Source of the DNA: Saprospiraceae bacterium
GTDB taxonomy: Bacteria > Bacteroidota > Bacteroidia > Chitinophagales > Saprospiraceae
DNA length: 64,000 nt
Assembly (NCBI GenBank): GCA_958295895.1
Contig: CATQHI010000007.1
Span: forward strand, 1 to 64,000
Direction of reading: 5' to 3'
Position 1 is the stretch's first letter. The number at the start of each line of letters is the position of its first letter. This document shows positions 55,787 through 64,000 of this stretch, one piece after another. The notes under the pieces are model-generated. The model ran no database searches. It saw nothing but the letters and a program-made list of their open reading frames with translations, and was not told where the DNA came from. Made by a program: the position numbers and the translations under genes.

Positions 55787-56659
55787 TTAGGGAGCTACAT
55801 CCCACCAGACGCGACCATCAATCGAGTCAGTTCCTCCGAACTGGCTCTGAACGGCAGCATTGTAGTTATCCTGATTCAGTGAGAATTCGTCGTTCGTATA
55901 AGCGTGGCGGCGCGGAATTTCTCCGCTACTGTTTAGTGCGGCGGGGGCGGGTGCCAAGTCGGGATAGCCGAGGCGGCGGTATTCACTCCATCCCTCGATA
56001 CCCTGCCAGTAGAGGGCGAGCCACTTCTGGTTGCCGATGGACATTCTGAAGTTGGCAGCATCGTAGGCCACGTCGGGCTGAGCGATGTAAGCGTCGATGG
56101 CAGCCTGGTCGGTGATGCCGTACTGGTTCATGCTGGCGGTGATAGCCTGAGCGTACAGATCTCCGGCATCCCCGTCGGTCCACCCGCGGGCGGCAGCTTC
56201 AGCCTGGTTGAAAAGCACTTCGCTGTAGGTTAGCATGACCAGCGGAGCGCTAACGTTGTAGAAGTAGGTAGAGCCAGGAAAGGAAACGTCGGCGGTGGCA
56301 GTTTCGGCAGCAACGGCCTCGGTAACTCCGTAGGGCTTGCCGGCGTAGATCGGATTGGCAGTACCAGCGCTGTTCTGGGTAGGGTCAGCGTATACCATTA
56401 GGCGGGGGTCATCCAGTTCGATCAAGTAGTCGATCAGCGGCTTGCTCACTACGTAATCAGCCCGCGTCTGGGCGTTCACGTACCAGGGGTTATTAGCCAG
56501 CCCACCGGAGGAACCGTCGTACTGCAGTTTTGCGTTGTCGTCATTCGATTTCATAACACCTCGGCTGAGCGCCAGCTTGGTCCACTCAGAACCCAGGTCA
56601 GGAGCTACGTTAGATACCCGCAGACCAGCTCGAAGAATCAGGCTGTTGGCAAACTTATA
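55787..56659 (-). pseudogene. SusD-like nutrient-binding lipoprotein, 3' fragment cut by IS66
   Basis: The open frame continues upstream of the first internal ATG as far as the IS66 end at 56660 and encodes the last 290 residues of a SusD-like protein. YYKFANSLILRAGLRVSN, corresponding to the conserved KFANSLKLRLALR helix, LMTYSEVLF-type text (VMLTYSEVLFNQAEAAARGW) and the closing QSQFGGTDSIDGRVWWD identify the SusD-like_2 group. The signal peptide and first third are missing, and they do not appear on the other side of the insertion. It ended an outer-membrane glycan or peptide uptake operon; a terminator follows. Confidence 0.85.
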
Positions 56660-56680
56660 GTAAGTACTTAGGTCAATTGT
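56660..56680 (+). repeat. IS66 left terminal inverted repeat
   Basis: GTAAGTACTTAGGTCAATTGT. The partner at 60433-60453 differs at two of 21 positions. Confidence 0.85.
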
Positions 56681-58078
56681 AAGAAAGACGGGCCCTGCTG
56701 CACATTGACTAATTCATCAAATATTACCCGACCGTGCTTTCTTGCCGCGGAGCAAAAGCTCTTGATGCGCGCATATTATTGCGCTCCCTGTAGGGTTCTA
56801 AAGCAGCCGGCCACCTTGAGCTTGGTCTTCCAGGATCGTAGATCACGCTCGCCTAGATTGTTGTTGTAAAAACACTGCGGGATGCCGGCTATAGGCTAAG
56901 ACTGCCTCGCGCCATTTCTCCAGACGGTCGCGTAAGTTGCGCCCCTTGCCTTGCTGGGGTCGTCCGCGCTTACCCCCTTTGGGGGGTGGCTCTTCTCGAT
57001 CCGCCAGAGTCAACAGCTCCGTGTAGCGCCGGTCTAGTTGGGGGAGTTCTTCCATGCTCACTACCCCCTTACCATACTTACTGGCCCGGTAGTAGTCCAT
57101 CAGTAGGGTATGCATCCCCGCCGGCCAGCTCTTCTGGAGAGCTGCGGGCAGCTTCATCAGTGAGCTTAACTCCCGCAGTAAGTGCGCATTGCACAAACTA
57201 TGTTTGACCTCCCCCGGCATGGTTGGTTAGGAGTTTAGGCAGTCGTGAACCAAGTGTCCGGTGTAGTTGGCCAGGTGACTCTTGCCACCGTTGATGACCG
57301 CCCCGCCTCGCTGCGTGCACACTACGTAAAGCGTATGTAACAGGCTGCTAAAGCCGTGCACCCAGTGCAGCCTACCGGCAATACGCGCTCTGGTCTCGTC
57401 CCCGTGCGCCACGCTACTCTTTAATACCGCCTGGTGGGTGATCGCTTCTTCGGTCTCCGACTTGTCATACATACGCGCAACAGCCGCCTGAACGATGGAC
57501 TCATTAATCCCATACCCTGTTAGTCCCGCAAAGAGTTCCTGCACTCGGGCCAGCGGAAGACGTTGCTCCACATTGAGCAACACCGCCAGGTCGCGCACCC
57601 GCTCGCAGTACTGCACCGGAGCGTTCACCTCGCGGGGAAAAGCCACCAGATGATAGCGCTGACAGTCCGGACAGGTCTTGTGCTCCCGCCGGTGTTCGGT
57701 TATCTCTAACAGCGTCGGGGGTAGATCGAATACCTGGCGGCGCTCTGCGTCAAGGTAGGCGGTGACCTGGCTCAGGTCGCAACCACACCCACAGTGTTGC
57801 TCGGTTACCGGGTGAACGAACGAGATCTGGTGATCGGGCTGGGTGGTCATCTTCAAGTTCTTACCGGGATGACCGCCCGGCTTATGCAGGCCGAGCTTAC
57901 GAGGTAGGGTCTCTGCCTGTTTGGTCAACCCATCCTAGCTGGGCGGCTTGTCGCAGTTGCGGCTGTTTTTACTCAATCACTGCTTTATCTCGGCCAACTC
58001 GGCCATTGCTGCGCTAAGCAGGACCCGAAGTTGGTCTACCTCTTGCTGTGAAGCCATAATCTGTTCATCTTTGCTCAT
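56668..58078 (-). pseudogene. IS66 transposase (tnpC) relic with four nonsense codons
   Basis: Starting at the ATG at 58078 (MSKDEQIM), one frame reads through LSKNSRN, KPPS, DGLTKQAETLPRKLG, the zinc-finger CGCGCDLSQV...CPDCQ, the DDE-region VAHGDETRARIAGRLHWVHGF, and SLCNAHLLREL. It is interrupted by TGA (57977-57979), TAG (57935-57937) and TAA (57227-57229). After a one-base shift in the T run near 56870 it continues YNNNLGERDLR and CFRTLQGAQ, then TAA (56776-56778), then YARIKSFCSAARKHGRV, with the final stop inside the inverted repeat. The substitutions, unlike the homopolymer changes elsewhere, show real decay. Confidence 0.85.
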
Positions 58079-58952
58079 CGGTGAACAAAAAATACAATTT
58101 TCCGGGGCGTTGTTGCATAAAGATTCAAGACAAGCTTGGGCTACTATGACCTGAAATTAGGCCACTTTTGGTTTGGAAATAGGCATACCATAGCCAGTCA
58201 TTTGGTTGAGCGCCTTTATCTTCATTTTGTTTTCCTGAATTTGGGTGGATAGTGAGCGGGAGTACTGCCGGGGCCCGAAGATCGTTTTGTAGCGATACAT
58301 CGCCGTCTCGGATAAACTTCGTCGATGGTAGCCGGCCTCCTTTTTCCACTCCGCCCGCCCGATCTCCTCGATGCGTCGGATGGCTACGTTTCGCGGATAA
58401 TCCGCTAGGTCACCTACCTGCGCACGGTACCACTCTACCGCTCCCCGCTGCGGTGGGATAACGGCCTTGATAGTTCTTTCCAATAGCGCATCGATACAGG
58501 CGGCTGAATCGTAGGCGCCGTCTAAATAAACTTCGTCGATTTGATCTTCCACCTGATCGAGCAACTCGCTAATTTGCGATACATCACTCTCCGCGTTGGT
58601 CGTCGTGGTAGGGCAATGAATGAAGTTCGTCTCGGGATCGACTCCCAGATGCAGTTTACGCCACGTCCTGCGCTTACTCCAGCCCTGCTTACGGCACTTC
58701 CATTCCCCTTCACCGTAAACTTTTACGCCCGTAGAGTCGATGGCGATCGTTAACGAACCACGCTTGGGAATAGCGAAGGCGGCGATGTCCAAGGCCCGGA
58801 AGCGGCGATTGATCTGTGTATAGCTCGGTACCTTCAACTCGTCTAGCTGAAGTAAAGACAGCAAGCCTACGGTGAAGCCCCGTACCTGTCGATAAGCCAG
58901 TCCGAAAACGGTTTTAAACCGCATGATCGCTTCAATGCAGGAGGTATCGCTG

Positions 58953-58962
58953 TACTTCTCTT
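58953..58962 (+). repeat. Left target-site duplication of the ISAs1 insertion
   Basis: TACTTCTCTT, repeated as a direct copy at 60115-60124. The last T may belong to the inverted repeat, so the duplication is 9 or 10 bases. Confidence 0.85.
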
Positions 58963-60114
58963 AGGGCAAACGCATCAAATCATAGTTGTAAAAGCTGGTC
59001 GAGATAATCTACGTTCATCGAAGCTTTGAATCGTCGCTTCTTCTGACTTAGCTTCTGGGTGTCTTGTTTGATCCGATGCAAGGCCATCTTGCGCAGGATG
59101 CTCAAATTGACTGCTGCATGGCCCCTGCGTGCTCGACTACCATCTTCATTGAAGGTAACATCCAGGTGCCAGTGCAGCTTGTTCTCTATGCTCCAGTGTC
59201 CGCGGATCAACTTGTTAAGTTTACGGGCGTCAACGTCCGTACTACTGGTGAGATAATACCTTGTCTGGGTGGTAGTTACCTCACCAATCGTACGTTGAGC
59301 AGTCAGTCGTACGAACTGTCGAACGGAGGCCCATCGCTGGGTGAATTTAGGGCTCAGGTACCCCATGGCGGTCATCACCTCACACCGTCTGGTTTCGTAC
59401 CGACCGTGGTCGTACTCCCACTGTTCGTCCGCAGCCTCAATGCGCCCGTAGTGAAAGGCCTCCTGAACTTCTTCGTACAGGTCTCCCTGGTTGCCTTTGA
59501 GTGCCAGGATGTAGTTGGCCTGGGCCTCCACGATCTGATCGGCGATCTCATGCTGGCAACCCATGGCATCGAGGCTGACCGTGCTTCCTTGCAGCTCAAG
59601 TTCGTCGAGCAGTTGGGGAATGGCCGTAATCTCATTGCTTTTATCCATCACCTTAGTTTGCCCGATACATATGCTATGGTCGCTGACCCAGGCGTTGAGA
59701 ATGAATAATCCACTATTTCCCCGACTGGTGGGATTACTCCCTTTTAGCTTCTTACCATCGATATTGATCAACTGACCTTCTAGGCTATCAAGTAAGCGGC
59801 GTCCGTCTTCGGCAAGGCCTTGCTTAAGGTGTTCAGGATCAACGATCTGGAATATCCGATTAAAGGTGTCGTGAGATGGAGTAATACCGGGGTCGGATAA
59901 ACGGTCTGCCAGCCAGTCGCTGCGCTCTTCAGCAAAGAATTGCATATCCTCATAATCCTCACCATTAGCAAGTAAAGTACATAAGGCGATGAATAAAAGA
60001 TCATTAAGCTTGTAGCGGCACCGGCCACTGACACGTGGATCAACTACGCAATCGAACAGGGTGTTTTTGTTTGAATCATGCTGCTAAAGCTACAACTTTG
60101 ATGCGTTTGCCCTA
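58963..60114 (-). mobile_element. ISAs1-family insertion sequence, nearly intact
   Basis: The left end begins AGGGCAAACGCATCAAA (58963-58979) and the right end is its reverse complement (60097-60113), 17 perfect base pairs, extendable by a T on the left and an A on the right. It is flanked by the direct repeat TACTTCTCTT. Size is about 1.15 kb, normal for the family. The perfect ends and duplication mark it as the youngest of the three nested elements. Confidence 0.92.
58980..60079 (-). CDS. ISAs1-family transposase (start in another frame)
   Basis: A DDE transposase of about 366 residues. The catalytic set is in NIDGKKLKGS, STVSLDAMGCQHEI and HWSIENKLHWHLDVTFNEDGSR, the last a hallmark of the family. 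The frame opens upstream through TLFDCVVDPRVSGRCRYKLNDLL without an ATG. Adding one A to the A5 run (minus strand; 60064-60068) joins it to the ATG at 60079 (MIQTK), so the gene is probably intact in the cell. Confidence 0.87.
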
Positions 60115-60124
60115 TACTTCTCTT
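60115..60124 (+). repeat. Right target-site duplication of the ISAs1 insertion
   Basis: TACTTCTCTT, matching 58953-58962 and lying within the split IS5 transposase gene. Confidence 0.85.
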
Positions 60125-60432
60125 GAGCACCCTGCTGAGCCACCGCCTGGCTGTACCAGTCTTCAATGACCTGCTCACTGAACAAGAAAGTGATGTTACC
60201 TCGATGCTCCAACGCTCGGTTGTACTTCGGCCAGTTCAGAATGCGGTACTGCTGCTTATCCGTAGTTGGGGTCTCATCCGTAGGCGTTACCTTTGAAGAC
60301 ATGGGCTGGTCGCTTTTGCTTTAGTTGTGGTAAACCAAAGATAAGGGCGCCAGCCCATCTTGTTCTAGGCCCTCGGAAGGGGCCCCCACGCCAAAAGGTT
60401 CATGCAACAACGCCACCTTCTGGGCGTTTGAC

Positions 60433-60453
60433 ACAGTTGACCTAAGTAGTTAC
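60433..60453 (-). repeat. IS66 right terminal inverted repeat
   Basis: Read on the minus strand it is GTAACTACTTAGGTCAACTGT, pairing with 56660-56680. Confidence 0.85.
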
Positions 60454-60456
60454 CAA

Positions 60457-62505
60457 TTATCTCATTATCTTTAATGATATCACCTCACCATTCACAACGC
60501 CGGTAATAATATATAGTCCAGATTTCAGTGATGATACATCAATTTGACCACTATTTGATTGGGCTATCTTAGCGCCAGAAAAATCATACACGATCATCTC
60601 AACACTTTTGTAATCTTGCAACGAAACTACCTGTGCTTTAGTAAACGAAACGCCCTCACAAGGTATCACAGCATTTTGTATACCATATATATTATTCGAC
60701 GTACTGGATATGGTGAAATTGTTCGTACAACTACTTGGTGGTGCTGGTGTAATAGACTGAAGTAATGTTGTTGTGCCAAATGAATTTGTTGCCGTTATTC
60801 TAACTCGCATATTCCAACCGTTACAATTGCCATTCGCTTGTCCCGAACGGCCACTCCCACTAAAAAAAGATGTACAGCTACCGCCGCCAGATACTTTGCT
60901 CCAAGTTGTGGAGGTTATTCCCTGAACGTTTATGTCGGTACCGTTTGCACCTACCATACGGACATTCACATAATTAAGCCCGACAGGTTGTAGTTCGATA
61001 GTAATCTGTGGGGCTCCTCTCCACGCGGCTCGTTGAACTACGGCTAAAGCATTCACTCTACCAAAACCAAAACTATTATCAAAGCCAGCCGTACCCATAT
61101 CAGTTGCCGTGGTAGTTAAAAGTACCCTAACTTGTTGTTGCGTTAAGTTCGGATTAGCGGACAACGCGAGGGCTACAACTCCTGCAACGACTGGGCAAGC
61201 TGCAGATGTACCGCCAAAACTATCTTCATAGTTGCCCGGTAATCTACCTACCGCTCCCGTTCTATCGGTCGTTCGTACGTTTCCGAGATAATTAGTTTCG
61301 CCTGAGGGAGCCACTAGATCTAATTGAGGACCTCTAGAACTATAATTGAATAAATTCCCACGATTGTCAATAGCCCCAACGGAAATTACATTGTTGTTCC
61401 TTGCAGGATACTCAACACAGCCTCCTGTATTACCTGCTGAAAAAACAACTACCGCACCACGGCCGTTCCTTCCGTTAGTTGCCGCATCTAATATTGCGTT
61501 ATCGATATCGACATCCGTGAAATTACAAGGAGCGTTGGGGAAGGACCACGAATTACTTAGTACATCGGCTCCACGATTAACAGCCCATCGTATGCCATCA
61601 GCGATTTGTCCTCTAGTCGGATTGCCTGCAAAAATATTTACTGACAACAAGTTTACGTTTGGGGCAACTCCCCTCAAACCTATATTATCGTCAGATGCCG
61701 CGATTATGCCTGCACAATTCATTCCGTGCGTAGCAAGGTTAGTTGCAGGAGCCCCATTTCCGTTCGTTGCAGCGGTAAAACCTCCTACAAGGCGATTACC
61801 AAAATCTTCGTGGTTCTCTAAACCTTCATCAAAAACTGCCACTGTCACGTTATTACCAAGACTTATACCCCATGCCTCCAACGCGTTTACATCTATATTA
61901 TTGGTACCCCGCACACCATCTATTACCTGACCCGTATTATGCATCTGGAATTGGAGGGGGAATAATGGATCGTTGACTTGGTTTAGCTCTATGGGGATAT
62001 AAAAGTCTGGAAGCGAAAACTCGGCCAAACCGGTTTCATAAACATCATTTGCAAGCTTCAAAACATCGCGTACGTCTTTCACCTGTATTCTTAAAATCCC
62101 GTACTTTTCAACTGTACTCAATACAAGATTACTGGACATAAACTTCGTGAGACTGGATTTACTGACGCCAGGCTTCAACTTAACTCTTACAGTTTTGGTT
62201 GGAAACATTTTAAAATCTCCCCCGGGAGCTAACGAGAGAGCCGAAGTTATTTGATCAGGATTTCGGCTCATTAATTTATTAATGGAGAAATCCAAACTTT
62301 TTCCTTCTAGAACAGTGAATCCGTTACTGGACGACACCTGAACGTCTTTGAATTGTTTTGTAATGTCATCTATTGGAGCTTCAAAAGAAATGAAAGCGTC
62401 ACTCGACTTGTAGACCGTAACCTTCTCGCTACCATTATAATAGTAATCCTGTGAATGCGCCGCCATAAATCCTAAACAGAGAAACAGAGCATATAGGTAT
62501 TTCAT
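60457..62505 (-). CDS. Secreted subtilisin-like S8 serine peptidase with C-terminal sorting-type domain
   Basis: A 682-residue exported protease with a signal peptide (MKYLYALFLCLGFMAAHSQ), a prodomain (about 30-170) and an S8 catalytic domain: Asp226 in VAVFDEG, His260 in LATHGMNCAG, the oxyanion Asn359 in SAGN and Ser434 in GGTSAACPVVAG. The C-terminus (VYDFSGAKIAQSN, then SSLKSGLYIITG and LKIMR) is the type A sorting pattern of the type IX secretion system. The gene is strikingly AT-rich compared with its neighbours, indicating recent acquisition. The stop codon lies three bases from the IS66 end. Confidence 0.92.
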   Translation of the reverse strand: MKYLYALFLCLGFMAAHSQDYYYNGSEKVTVYKSSDAFISFEAPIDDITKQFKDVQVSSSNGFTVLEGKSLDFSINKLMSRNPDQITSALSLAPGGDFKMFPTKTVRVKLKPGVSKSSLTKFMSSNLVLSTVEKYGILRIQVKDVRDVLKLANDVYETGLAEFSLPDFYIPIELNQVNDPLFPLQFQMHNTGQVIDGVRGTNNIDVNALEAWGISLGNNVTVAVFDEGLENHEDFGNRLVGGFTAATNGNGAPATNLATHGMNCAGIIAASDDNIGLRGVAPNVNLLSVNIFAGNPTRGQIADGIRWAVNRGADVLSNSWSFPNAPCNFTDVDIDNAILDAATNGRNGRGAVVVFSAGNTGGCVEYPARNNNVISVGAIDNRGNLFNYSSRGPQLDLVAPSGETNYLGNVRTTDRTGAVGRLPGNYEDSFGGTSAACPVVAGVVALALSANPNLTQQQVRVLLTTTATDMGTAGFDNSFGFGRVNALAVVQRAAWRGAPQITIELQPVGLNYVNVRMVGANGTDINVQGITSTTWSKVSGGGSCTSFFSGSGRSGQANGNCNGWNMRVRITATNSFGTTTLLQSITPAPPSSCTNNFTISSTSNNIYGIQNAVIPCEGVSFTKAQVVSLQDYKSVEMIVYDFSGAKIAQSNSGQIDVSSLKSGLYIITGVVNGEVISLKIMR

Positions 62506-62974
62506 GATTAGTTGTATTGTATGTTTATCGAGATGTTGATTATGTGAGCATGTTCTCGCTCAGAACATTTAGTGAGGATTGATGTCAGTGCAAAAGTTTT
62601 GTGCATCTTTTGATCTATCTTCACAAGTAGCCACAAGAATTCAATTATGTGGCATTTTATGCAAAATTCAAGATCAGCAACGCGGGTAGAAAAGAAAATT
62701 TGCAAAGGCCTAGTAGAGTCGCTGCTAGGATTAAAGGCTTTGAGAAGCCATCGCTGTAGAGGACTACAAAACAGTTTATTAAGATCGAAGTAAATTTACA
62801 GCTCTCAAAGATTGAAAGCAACAGATCAGAAAGAATCTGCAAAACTTTAACTAAACCCAACCATCCGGGGACGAAGCCACTCTTTTGGTGTACCCCCGGC
62901 CATCCACCCCGCACCCGCGCCCCGCCGCCCCCGTGTCCCACTTTCCCCCCATCTTTACCGCGTAAATCTACCCC
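62506..62974. other. AT-rich upstream region of the subtilase and GC transition
   Basis: A 469-base non-coding stretch. From 62506 to about 62860 it is AT-rich like the subtilase; from about 62865 it turns abruptly GC-rich, ending in a C-rich tract (CCGCACCCGCGCCCC near 62909) that resembles a diverged reverse copy of the dispersed GC-rich element. I see no exact TAnnTTTG match, RNA gene or convincing frame. The transition probably marks the right edge of acquired DNA. Confidence 0.5.
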
Positions 62975-63850
62975 ATGCGCCTACTCCAGTACTGCCTGCT
63001 TCTCCTCCTCCCCGGCACCCTGCTCCACGCCCAGGAGTTCAGTGGAGGCTTCCGGGCCGGACTCAACTTCATCTCCTTCGATGCCGATGCGGAAATGGAC
63101 GCCGATGGTATGACGCTCGAAGAATTCAAGCGCACCACCGGCTTCCACGTCGGGGCCACCTTCGCCTTCGAGATTACGGATTTGGTGGGGCTCAAGGCCG
63201 ACCTGATGTACAGCCAGAAGGGCGGAGAGGTACTGTATGAGGGACCGTCGTACCTGTTTCTCTACGCGCCCGACGGACAGGCCGAACGCATCCAGGGTAG
63301 CCTGCAGAGTGAACGTGATGTGCTCAATAGCTACATCGACATCCCCATCGTGGCCTATTACCGGCTCGGACCGCTGGAACTAGAGGGCGGATTCAGCGCT
63401 GGCCTGCTGGTCAATAGCCGGGCATCGGGTTCTGCCTCCTACTCCAATACGGTAGACCCCCAGGGGCGGGGACTGGGCAACATCGTCTACAACTACGACT
63501 ACAATTACTTCGAGGACGTCACCGGACGGGCAGCCGTACTGGAGTTTTCCGATGGTGCCGGGGGGCTGGCCAATATACCGGCGGTGGTCAATGCCTATTA
63601 CAATTCCACCGACAGTCGCCCACTCTACCGCCGCCTGGATTTCGGTCTGGTAGGAGGCCTATCTTTTTTCCTCAACAACGGACTCTACCTCGGCGCCCGC
63701 TACCAACTGGGACTCACCGACACCACACGGGGCGAAAACGACCAGCGGCTGTATAAAGACCCCAGTAGCGGTGACGATACCCTCGAGTACAACACCGACA
63801 ACAAGGACTACAACCGCGTCATCCAGGCCAGCGTAGGCTTTCGTTTCTAG
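62975..63850 (+). CDS. PorT-like outer-membrane beta-barrel protein
   Basis: A 291-residue protein with a signal peptide (MRLLQYCLLLLLPGTLLHAQ) and an eight-strand-type barrel: GFRAGLNFISFD, GFHVGATFAFEI, VGLKADLMYSQKG, IDIPIVAYYRLG, LELEGGFSAGLLV, and a closing VIQASVGFRF with the C-terminal Phe signal for Bam-dependent insertion. It belongs to the broad PorT/OMP_b-brl_2 group. The role is unknown. It precedes trpD by three bases. Confidence 0.85.
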   Translation: MRLLQYCLLLLLPGTLLHAQEFSGGFRAGLNFISFDADAEMDADGMTLEEFKRTTGFHVGATFAFEITDLVGLKADLMYSQKGGEVLYEGPSYLFLYAPDGQAERIQGSLQSERDVLNSYIDIPIVAYYRLGPLELEGGFSAGLLVNSRASGSASYSNTVDPQGRGLGNIVYNYDYNYFEDVTGRAAVLEFSDGAGGLANIPAVVNAYYNSTDSRPLYRRLDFGLVGGLSFFLNNGLYLGARYQLGLTDTTRGENDQRLYKDPSSGDDTLEYNTDNKDYNRVIQASVGFRF

Positions 63851-63853
63851 GGT

Positions 63854-64000
63854 ATGCAGACGCTCCTTTCCCAACTCTACGCCCGTGAGCCGCTGAGTCG
63901 ACAGACCGCTTACCAGACTCTCCTGCGCATCGCCAACGGAGAGGCCGCCGATCTAGAGATTGCCGCCGTGGTCTCGGCCATCAACATGCGTCCACCCTAC
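63854..64000 (+). CDS. trpD: Anthranilate phosphoribosyltransferase, N-terminus (partial)
   Basis: The first 49 codons of a gene running off the window: MQTLLSQLYAREPLSRQTAYQ, then LLRIANGEAADLEIAAVVSAINMR. This is the helical N-terminal domain shared by the TrpD/thymidine phosphorylase fold, and the text fits TrpD best. TrpD attaches phosphoribose to anthranilate in tryptophan synthesis. Confidence 0.75.
   Translation, partial: MQTLLSQLYAREPLSRQTAYQTLLRIANGEAADLEIAAVVSAINMRPPY

Larger units (their letters stand above)
58157..60302 (-). pseudogene. IS5-family transposase split by ISAs1 insertion
   Basis: The N-terminal part (60302 down to the junction near 60115: MSSKVTPTDETP, NWPKYNRALEHRGNITF) and the C-terminal part (58961 to 58157) are halves of one DDE transposase. 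Joined across the insertion they read QGAQEKYSDTSCIEAIMRFKTV. The catalytic residues are in TIAIDSTGVKVYG, EVYLDGAYDS and KEAGYHRRSLSETAMYRYK. The coding sequence shows no further damage, so the ISAs1 insertion alone inactivated it. Confidence 0.85.
58106..60414 (-). mobile_element. IS5-family element interrupted by an ISAs1-family element
   Basis: The ends GGCGTTGTTGCAT (left, from 58106) and the reverse complement of CATGCAACAACGCC (right, to 60414) are inverted repeats typical of the IS5 family. The element sits inside the IS66 relic. Excluding the ISAs1 insertion it is about 1.16 kb with one transposase gene. I could not identify a target duplication at its ends. Confidence 0.8.
56660..60453 (-). 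mobile_element. IS66-family element, decayed, carrying a nested IS5 and ISAs1
   Basis: The outer ends are inverted repeats starting GTAA, as expected for IS66: GTAAnTACTTAGGTCAA at 56660-56676, and the reverse complement at 60437-60453. Without the nested elements the relic is about 1.49 kb and contains only a tnpC gene (no tnpA or tnpB seen). The flanking eight bases differ (AACTTATA on the left, CAATTATC on the right), so no target duplication remains. The right end lies three bases from the subtilase stop codon. Confidence 0.85.

Noticed and set aside
58980-60079. Programmed frameshifting in the ISAs1 transposase at the A5 run
   Set aside because: This family normally uses a single frame, and many other runs in the window show one-base errors; a missing A is simpler.
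58106-60414. A target-site duplication for the IS5-family element
   Set aside because: The bases beside the two ends (CCGG on the left, ACCT on the right) do not match in any alignment I tried.

Overview
The window is chromosomal DNA from a member of the Bacteroidota, most likely the Saprospiria (Lewinella-like marine bacteria). This rests on promoters of the Bacteroidetes TAnnTTTG type, a SusD-family lipoprotein, a subtilase ending in a type-IX-secretion-like tail, the bacillithiol gene bshB1, a Bacteroidetes-type GlmU-like protein and PorT-like barrels. Most of the DNA looks GC-rich (about 60% by eye). No rRNA, tRNA or CRISPR array was recognised.

Layout. 0-3.3 kb: N-carbamoylputrescine amidase, an Lrp regulator, glutamate dehydrogenase and a CcmD-like peptide. 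3.4-8.1 kb: purB and three glycosyltransferases. 8.1-18 kb: PBP1A, lepA and a giant TamB. 18-21 kb: a GH130 mannoside phosphorylase facing a GT2/phosphoglycosyltransferase-like chimera. 21-29 kb: CPBP protease, GlmU-like protein, purD, a lipoprotein, ung, an oxidoreductase, pxpA and an amphipathic helical protein. 29-38 kb: fatty acid hydroxylase, M28 peptidase, alanine dehydrogenase, a propeller protein, dapB, maltokinase and a thioredoxin-like lipid-face protein. 38-42.5 kb: Hsp20, aroB, an outer-membrane protein, a polysaccharide deacetylase-like protein and bshB1. 42.6-48.5 kb: a co-directional three-gene unit, described below. 48.5-55.6 kb: NmrA-like protein, PcrA helicase, a Uma2 nuclease, kdsC, iscX, ferredoxin, bioA and nfu. 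55.8-60.5 kb: a SusD gene cut off by an IS66 remnant that carries an IS5-family element, which in turn carries an ISAs1-family element. 60.5-62.9 kb: an AT-rich subtilase island. 63-64 kb: an outer-membrane barrel and the start of trpD.

The most interesting unit is 42.6-48.5 kb. It encodes a lipoprotein-like metallophosphoesterase fused to a region with atypical-kinase-like motifs and an outer-membrane beta-barrel, then a SdiA-regulated-type beta-propeller, then a membrane protein of the Pycsar-effector type whose HD metal motif has decayed.

Sequence quality matters for reading this window. At least a dozen conserved housekeeping genes (purB, purD, ung, bioA, ferredoxin, iscX, the GlmU-like gene, M28 peptidase and others) are broken by single-base changes, mostly in C/G runs, while the conserved sequence continues in another frame. 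I treat these as probable consensus errors and give merged gene coordinates. The IS66 transposase differs: it also carries four in-frame nonsense codons and is a true relic.
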